Assembly (NCBI GenBank): GCA_030463445.1
Contig: JAQGFW010030918.1
Span: forward strand, 1-28,636
DNA length: 28,636 bases
Direction: 5' to 3'
Origin: Euplotes aediculatus
Lineage: Eukaryota; Ciliophora; Spirotrichea; Euplotida; Euplotidae
In this document: in pieces, positions 23,762 through 28,636 of the stretch
Position numbering within the stretch: the stretch's first letter is position 1
Layout of the letters: each line of letters opens with the position of its first letter
Notes under the pieces: model-generated
What the model was told of the DNA's origin: nothing
Database searches by the model: none
What the model saw: only the letters and a program-made list of their open reading frames with translations
Translations under genes and position numbers: made by a program

Positions 23762-25624
23762 TTAGAAATAATTCACATAGCCCAGGTGAATCTTGGTTTG
23801 CCGGAGATTAAACGGACTGTCATCTCTTTTCCCAACGGCAAGTGACAAATTAAAAAAGCCGGCGGCGGTTTCAAATGCCAGCCCCAATCCAGCCCCAATC
23901 AGCCGGTTATTCAACTGTCCCAGTGAGCTTTTATTACTGGTAAAACCCAGATCCGCAAAACCGAAAAAATAGGAATTCATGCCTACCAGATATCGGTATT
24001 CCAGGGTATTTACCAGGTAACGGGAAGAAAATATACTCTCCTCGTCAAAGCCTCTCATCAGTTTATAGCCGCCAATCTGAAAGAGTTCATTACGGTAAAG
24101 AGCGGGACTTTGAACCCAGGCTCCCGTGGTTAGCAGTTGCAGTGTTGCCTGCCTGCCCAACGGAATGTATTTGGCAAGCCTGGTTTTAATTCGGAACTGG
24201 TACGACTTCAGATCAACCGTATCATACAGCGAAGCGTAGTTAAAGGCTGGATCTTTTATATCCAGTATTGCATTGTTCCTTTTAATGGTTCGGGTGCCTG
24301 CTGTAACGGAGCCAAACAATTCCCATCCCCTCCGCGGATTTCGACGGTAATTCGTTGTAAACAATTCATAATCTACTCCCAGGTTTACAATACTCATATC
24401 AATATCAGTTGGCAGGCGTTTGCTGGCTTTAATCCGGCTGGTATCAACATTGACAAGATTGGTACGGAACAACTGTAAAAAAACCTTTCCGGTCTGCCTT
24501 GATGATACAGCGTACTGTAATCCCAGTTGCATATTGATATTCAGAAAGGAGCTGTCCTTTTTAAACAGGTCAAACTGGGTACTTATTCCAAAGGCCGAAC
24601 CAAACAGGTAGGGTTGCTGGAAAAGCAGGTTAAGGCGCGGCGATTGCACCTGCAATTGCTGCCAGTTGACACCGATGGTTTCACCATTTCCCAACGCATT
24701 TTTAAGGTTCAGGTTGGCTTCACCGGTTACCTGAAATTTATTCTCACCCGTCGTATTGGTAGTCGGCAAGAGGCCGATCAACACATTGATCTGGCTGCTT
24801 TTTTTCGGCTCCAGAAACAGATCAAGTATGGCTCCGTTTCCACCAAACCTTAATGCCCATGGCTGCTGTTCCTGTAGAAACGGCAATTCACGCAAACGTA
24901 TACTCACATCGTCAAAGGCTTTTTTCCGAAAAGCCATACCCCTTGGCAGATCCAGGTAGCGGTGAAGAAAGTTGTCAGAAATGCTGGCTCTCCCCTGAAC
25001 CCGTATACTATCCAATTTATAGGGTAAACCTTTTTGAATGTTCAGTAGTCCGTTTACAAATACCGTATCCGGATTGGCTGTTTTCAACTCCAGGCTATCG
25101 AGCTGAACAGCCGCAAACGGGAAGCCATTGTTGTACAGGTAATTCAGCACCTGTTGCTGAATGGAGGCCAATTGACTGGTAGAAAATACCCAGCCCTGCC
25201 TGGACGACCGGTTGCGGCTTCGTTGTGGTTGCACCTGCAATTGCCGGGTACTGGAATCCATTTCCAGTCCGGCTGCCAGCAACTCTGTAGCTGATACCCC
25301 TTCTACCCGTACATTGCCCCAAAGGTATTTCGGTCCCAGAAAAAGATAGGCGGTGGTCAGGCTGTCAGACTCCCGGATGCTGTCAACAGAGGCGGTGGCA
25401 TATCCCTGCAGGGCAAACAGCGAATCCAGCTTCAGTACGTACTGCAGGCAGGAAACCCGGTCCGGAAAACCTGTTCTGATACCTGCCGGCATCGCCTGTA
25501 AAATGGTAGCGTCGGTAGATTTCAGCAGCAACTGATGGGGGGGCTGTTGCTGCGCCAGTATATGCATGAAACAAAGCAACCCGCATGTAAAAAGCAGGAA
25601 GCGTTTTGCGTGTACGATCTTCAT
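23762..25624 (-). CDS. BamA/TamA-like outer-membrane protein (Omp85 superfamily)
   Basis: A protein of about 620 residues with a signal peptide (to about A24), two POTRA-like regions (about 100-180 and 203-270, the second with KLDSIRVQGRASISDNFLHRYLDLPRG) and a C-terminal 16-stranded-type barrel (about 275-620). The conserved loop-6 motif appears as GGYKLMRGFDEES (about 518-530), whose M-R-G-F corresponds to the VRGF/Y of the superfamily. The chain ends in NYF, as outer-membrane proteins do. With only two POTRAs and this length it is shorter than BamA (five POTRAs) and closer to TamA or lipoprotein/polypeptide exporters. The substrate is unknown. ATG 25642 would add six residues; 25624 gives a cleaner signal. 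First gene of the operon with DUF4271 and hemD. Confidence 0.88.
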   Translation of the reverse strand: MKIVHAKRFLLFTCGLLCFMHILAQQQPPHQLLLKSTDATILQAMPAGIRTGFPDRVSCLQYVLKLDSLFALQGYATASVDSIRESDSLTTAYLFLGPKYLWGNVRVEGVSATELLAAGLEMDSSTRQLQVQPQRSRNRSSRQGWVFSTSQLASIQQQVLNYLYNNGFPFAAVQLDSLELKTANPDTVFVNGLLNIQKGLPYKLDSIRVQGRASISDNFLHRYLDLPRGMAFRKKAFDDVSIRLRELPFLQEQQPWALRFGGNGAILDLFLEPKKSSQINVLIGLLPTTNTTGENKFQVTGEANLNLKNALGNGETIGVNWQQLQVQSPRLNLLFQQPYLFGSAFGISTQFDLFKKDSSFLNINMQLGLQYAVSSRQTGKVFLQLFRTNLVNVDTSRIKASKRLPTDIDMSIVNLGVDYELFTTNYRRNPRRGWELFGSVTAGTRTIKRNNAILDIKDPAFNYASLYDTVDLKSYQFRIKTRLAKYIPLGRQATLQLLTTGAWVQSPALYRNELFQIGGYKLMRGFDEESIFSSRYLVNTLEYRYLVGMNSYFFGFADLGFTSNKSSLGQLNNRLIGAGLGLAFETAAGFFNLSLAVGKRDDSPFNLRQTKIHLGYVNYF

Positions 25625-25693
25625 CAATGATAATCCCCTCATCTCGGCGGTAAAATAACGCTTTAGCAGGAATCTGAATTGCGCCGACTGATT

Positions 25694-25701
25694 TAACTTT
25701 G
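25694..25701 (+). promoter_or_regulatory. Bacteroidota -7 promoter element for hemW
   Basis: TAACTTTG is an exact TAnnTTTG match, ending 16 nt before the hemW start at 25718. Its first three bases form the in-frame TAA that closes the hemW frame upstream, so the gene cannot start earlier. It lies in the 93-nt divergent interval shared with the Omp85-like operon. Confidence 0.6.
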
Positions 25702-25717
25702 CGGGTTAATCGCAACA

Positions 25718-26857
25718 TTGGCCGGAATCTATATACATATCCCATTTTGCAGGAAGGCCTGTCATTACTGTAATTTTCATTTTTCCACCCAGTTGGATAC
25801 GAAACAACGGATGGTGGATGCAATAAGCAGAGAATTAATGGAGCGTGCTCCGCTATGGCAGGACCACCCGATCGAAACCCTTTATTTTGGCGGAGGAACT
25901 CCTTCCTTGTTAAGCATTCCGGAACTAACCCGATTATTGCAGGTTGTCCGGGAGCAGTATTTGCTTTCCGGCACAGCAGAAATTACACTGGAAGCCAATC
26001 CGGATGACCTGACCGCTGTTTCACTTGACAACTGGTTGGAAGCAGGCATTAACCGGCTGAGCATCGGAATCCAGTCCTTTCATGAATCCGATCTTCAATG
26101 GATGAACCGGGCACATACGGCAACGGAAGCCAGGGAAGGCATTGCAAGAATACGATCCGCTGGTTTCGAAAACTTCAGCATCGACCTGATATATGGAACA
26201 CCCGGATTAACCGATGCCGCCTGGCTGGAAAATATGGAAATTGCCATAGGTAGCGGCGTACCGCATCTCTCCTGTTATGCTTTAACAGTGGAGGAAAAAA
26301 CCGCACTGGCGCATCTTGTGAAAACAGGAAAAATGCCGGACACTGATCCTGAACAACAAAGCCGCCAATTCCTCCAGCTGATGGAACATGCCAGTAAAGC
26401 GGGCTATGAACAGTATGAAATTTCCAATTTCGCCCTGCCGGGATGGCGTAGTCAACACAATAGCTCCTACTGGAGAGGCGAACTTTACCTGGGTGCAGGA
26501 CCGGGTGCGCATTCTTATGATGGCCGAAGCCGGAGGTGGAATATTTCCAACAATGCGCTTTATATCAAGGCAATTGAAAACGATGGCGACTATTTTGAAA
26601 CTGAACTATTGACGGAAGAAAACCGCCGGCATGAGTACATTATGACCTCACTCAGAACGTCGGAAGGGCTCGACCTGGCTTATTTCACCGAACGGTTTAG
26701 CTTAGCCGATACAGAAATTTTACTAAAAAAATTATATCAGTACCTGGAATTACCGAATGGGGAAGAAGGCGAAAGGGTGCTGTTTACAGGCGACCGGATA
26801 TTGCTGACGGACCAGGGAAAACTTTTTGCGGATGGAATTGCGAGTTATCTTTTTTAA
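25718..26857 (+). CDS. hemW: Radical SAM haem chaperone HemW (HemN-like)
   Basis: A 379-residue radical SAM protein of the HemW group: binds a [4Fe-4S] cluster through C11, C15 and C18 (CRKACHYC, followed by NFHFS) and is known to bind haem and pass it to target enzymes; older annotation calls it oxygen-independent coproporphyrinogen III oxidase. It has the conserved start AGIYIHIPFC, YFGGGTPSLL, ITLEANPDDL, INRLSIGIQSF, DLIYGTPG, HLSCYALTVEEKTAL, YEQYEISNFALPGWRSQHNSSYW and LGAGPGAHSYDG. The start codon must be TTG at 25718: an in-frame stop lies at 25694-25696, no ATG intervenes, and the next ATG would remove the cluster cysteines. Promoter box just upstream. Confidence 0.95.
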   Translation: MAGIYIHIPFCRKACHYCNFHFSTQLDTKQRMVDAISRELMERAPLWQDHPIETLYFGGGTPSLLSIPELTRLLQVVREQYLLSGTAEITLEANPDDLTAVSLDNWLEAGINRLSIGIQSFHESDLQWMNRAHTATEAREGIARIRSAGFENFSIDLIYGTPGLTDAAWLENMEIAIGSGVPHLSCYALTVEEKTALAHLVKTGKMPDTDPEQQSRQFLQLMEHASKAGYEQYEISNFALPGWRSQHNSSYWRGELYLGAGPGAHSYDGRSRRWNISNNALYIKAIENDGDYFETELLTEENRRHEYIMTSLRTSEGLDLAYFTERFSLADTEILLKKLYQYLELPNGEEGERVLFTGDRILLTDQGKLFADGIASYLF

Positions 26858-26861
26858 ACGA

Positions 26862-26969
26862 TCAGGTACCGGTTTCCTTACCCGAAAAATGTAACCAGGC
26901 CTGCCTGACCAGGACAATTGCCAGCACTATCAGCATGGCGGAACCGTATATGGAGATGCTTACAGGCAT
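26862..26969 (-). CDS. Possible 35-residue single-helix membrane peptide
   Basis: A short frame from ATG 26967-26969 to TGA 26862-26864 encodes MPVSISIYGSAMLIVLAIVL and then a basic/polar tail (VRQAWLHFSGKETGT). It has one clear hydrophobic helix (about 11-21) followed by Arg, as in small membrane proteins. It fits in the 185-nt gap between hemW and gpsA, 4 nt from the hemW stop. The minus strand reads TATCTTTA five nt before the ATG, a near-match to the -7 box. No ribosome-binding evidence and no known family, so this could be chance. Confidence 0.3.
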   Translation of the reverse strand: MPVSISIYGSAMLIVLAIVLVRQAWLHFSGKETGT

Positions 26970-27042
26970 TTCACTAAAGATACAATTTTCAACCGGTTCG
27001 TTGCATGGAAGAAATCCGGCCAGAACGAAGACCAACTGGCCT

Positions 27043-28050
27043 TTAAATCAGCACTTCTTCAATTTGTTTAAAACCGGCTTCAGGCGAAAGGTGTTGCCAA
27101 AGGATCTGATAGATGGAGGCTGCAATGGGCATGTCGGCACCAACCTGCTGATTGAGTAGGAAAATACTTTTACTCGCATTGTAGCCTTCTGCTACCATAT
27201 TCATTTCCAGCTGTGCGCTGATAACCGAATATCCTTTACCAATCATGTTACCAAAAGTCCGGTTACGGCTATAGAGGGAATAACAGGTTACAAGTAAATC
27301 ACCCAGATAAACCGAGGCTGCGTAGTTCGCATCCTGCGATCCTACTTCCATATGCTGCACCCCCACTTTTTTGAGAAAACCGGCCATCTCATCCGCACAA
27401 TTGGCAATAAAGACACTTTGAAAATTATCGCCGTATTCAAGACCATGAGCAATGCCCGCTCCAAGGGCATAAATATTTTTAAGGATGGCTGCATATTGCA
27501 CTCCGATTACATCACTGTTTACCACTGTATTAATGTACCAGGTCTTGAAATGCGAGGCAATAAGGCTGGTTTTTTCTTCCGATAAACCGGAGAATGTCAG
27601 ATACGATAACCGCTCCCGGGCCACTTCTTCAGCATGACAGGGACCCATCAGGGTAAAATAGGACTCAAGCGGAAATTGATATTGTTGCAAGAGCCATTCA
27701 TTCAATAATATATTCCGTTCCGGCATCATGCCTTTGACAGCAGAAACTACCAGTTTCCCCCTGAGGCTGTCTGGAGTCAACTCCTTCAGGGTATCTTCTA
27801 TATAGGCGGAGGGAACTGCGAGCACCAGGCAATCGCAGGCCTCCATCATGTCAGAAAGCGAGATGTGCAACTTCAGTTTCTGAATATCAAAACTGGCTGA
27901 TGACAGGTAATTCGGATTATGCTTGCGCTGCAGCAGATGCTGGCGAATGGATTCACTGCGAACAAGCCAGTGAATGGAATTCCCATTGTCCGTAACAATC
28001 TTGGCCAGCGCAGTTGCCCAGCTGCCACTCCCAATGATTCCGAACTGCAT
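27043..28050 (-). CDS. gpsA: NAD(P)H-dependent glycerol-3-phosphate dehydrogenase
   Basis: Reduces dihydroxyacetone phosphate to sn-glycerol-3-phosphate for phospholipid synthesis, in the cytoplasm. A 335-residue protein of normal length. It has the Rossmann motif G4-I-I-G7-S-G9-S-W-A, NPNYLSS, LVLAVPSAYI, VVSAVKGM, the conserved LMGPCHAEEVARE, AAILKNIYALGAGIAHGLEYGDNFQS with the catalytic lysine, and GDLLVTCYSLYSRNRTFGNMIGKG. All key residues seem present. It begins 4 nt after the end of an efflux adaptor gene, so it is probably translated from the same message. The gap to the convergent hemW holds no clear terminator. Confidence 0.96.
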   Translation of the reverse strand: MQFGIIGSGSWATALAKIVTDNGNSIHWLVRSESIRQHLLQRKHNPNYLSSASFDIQKLKLHISLSDMMEACDCLVLAVPSAYIEDTLKELTPDSLRGKLVVSAVKGMMPERNILLNEWLLQQYQFPLESYFTLMGPCHAEEVARERLSYLTFSGLSEEKTSLIASHFKTWYINTVVNSDVIGVQYAAILKNIYALGAGIAHGLEYGDNFQSVFIANCADEMAGFLKKVGVQHMEVGSQDANYAASVYLGDLLVTCYSLYSRNRTFGNMIGKGYSVISAQLEMNMVAEGYNASKSIFLLNQQVGADMPIAASIYQILWQHLSPEAGFKQIEEVLI

Positions 28051-28054
28051 GTAC

Positions 28055-28636
28055 TTATTTTTTCGTTTCGAAGAGCTCTTCTTTCTTAACTACCTTAACC
28101 TTATCGTCGTTTTTCAAGGTTTTGGAAACAAGCGAATACGGACCGGTTACCACTTCATCTCCTTCCTTCAATCCGCTCAGTACTTCGATATAGGTAATAT
28201 CCTGGATATCGGTCCGAACCTTGGTCCGTTTTACAGTTGTTTTATCAGCCTGCAAAACAAATACTACTTCATCCAGTTCGGTACTGATTGAGCGACGGTT
28301 TTCCTGCTGGTCCTTATTGTTGTTTTCACCACTTTCAGCGGTAGAAGTGCGGGTTTCATTCACTGCCTTATCCGAATCTTTTTCACGGGTAGTAACCGCA
28401 TTAATGGGAACTGCCAGTACATCGATTTTGCGTTTGGTCTGGATGTCGGCACTAGCGCTCATACCTGGTCTGAAAGGAAAATTCTTTGGACGCGAAGGGT
28501 CAATCAGATCCTGGTAAGATTCCTTTAATAACCGGATGCGCACTTCGTAATTGGTAACGTCATTGGTAACCGCGGTGGCCGTTGCTGAAGACAAGGCTTT
28601 GCTGCTGCTGGCGATCTGTGTAACGATACCTTTGAA
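28055..28636 (-). CDS. RND-type efflux periplasmic adaptor (HlyD/MFP family), C-terminal part
   Basis: The last 193 residues of a membrane-fusion protein whose start lies outside the window; the frame stays open to the window edge. Visible parts are the end of the beta-barrel domain (NYEVRIRLLKES...FPFRPGMSASADIQTKRKIDVLAVPINAV) and the membrane-proximal region (VFVLQADKTTVKRTKVRTDIQDITYIEVLSGLKEGDEVVTGPYSLV), typical of MacA/AcrA-like adaptors that join an inner-membrane pump to a TolC-like channel. A hydrophilic Asn/Glu/Ser-rich insert of about 45 residues splits these, a feature common in Bacteroidota homologues. The substrate cannot be told from this fragment. It ends 4 nt before gpsA. 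Confidence 0.9.
   Translation of the reverse strand, partial: FKGIVTQIASSSKALSSATATAVTNDVTNYEVRIRLLKESYQDLIDPSRPKNFPFRPGMSASADIQTKRKIDVLAVPINAVTTREKDSDKAVNETRTSTAESGENNNKDQQENRRSISTELDEVVFVLQADKTTVKRTKVRTDIQDITYIEVLSGLKEGDEVVTGPYSLVSKTLKNDDKVKVVKKEELFETKK

Noticed and set aside
25383-25823. A 146-codon minus-strand frame spanning the hemW start and the Omp85 gene start
   Set aside because: It overlaps the conserved starts of two well-recognised genes and shows no family pattern.

Overview
The window looks like chromosomal DNA from a member of the Bacteroidota, probably of the Chitinophagales type. The reasons are a complete gldKLMN set (core of the type IX secretion and gliding machinery), families mostly confined to that phylum (DUF4783, DUF4271, Haem_bd), a TonB-dependent receptor, and start regions carrying the phylum's TAnnTTTG -7 promoter element instead of a strong Shine-Dalgarno. 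I see no phage, transposon, CRISPR array, tRNA or rRNA. Coding density is high and nearly all genes are intact.

Layout. 1-572: a minus-strand DUF4783 gene with a purine-rich 3' tail and an intrinsic terminator. 739-5597 (plus): gpmI, then a CxxCH haem-binding-domain protein, a small unrecognised membrane-anchored protein and a TonB-dependent receptor of haem-receptor type, closed by a strong terminator. 5710-14165 (plus): an ECF sigma factor; a protein with a short cytoplasmic head, one inner-membrane helix, a long periplasmic linker and a C-terminal beta-barrel (architecture of the dual membrane-spanning anti-sigma factors); a lipoprotein; uvrC; a very large multi-PAS/GAF histidine kinase; and a single-domain response regulator, closed by a terminator. 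14166-14572: non-coding, with purine-rich repeats and a nested inverted repeat. 14573-19435 (minus): gldK-gldL-gldM-gldN read from a promoter near 19460. 19619-21724 (minus): a YyaL/DUF255 thioredoxin-domain protein. 21725-22023: low-complexity blocks and a terminator. 22024-25624 (minus): an operon of a BamA/TamA-like outer-membrane protein, a DUF4271 membrane protein and hemD. 25718-26857 (plus): hemW, starting at TTG. 26862-28636 (minus): the end of an RND-type periplasmic adaptor, gpsA and possibly a 35-residue membrane peptide.

How it fits together. Most of the window concerns the cell envelope: secretion (GldKLMN), outer-membrane assembly or export (Omp85 family), envelope signalling (sigma plus trans-envelope regulator, PAS kinase plus receiver), import (TonB receptor) and efflux (adaptor). 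Haem is a second recurring theme (hemD, hemW, haem-binding protein, haem-type receptor), although these genes lie in separate operons. The best candidates for something little described are the sigma/trans-envelope regulator/lipoprotein cassette at 5710-8423, the haem-related cassette at 2273-5597, and the repeated design in which a minus-strand stop codon is followed by a purine-only low-complexity 3' tail and then an intrinsic terminator (three times in this window).
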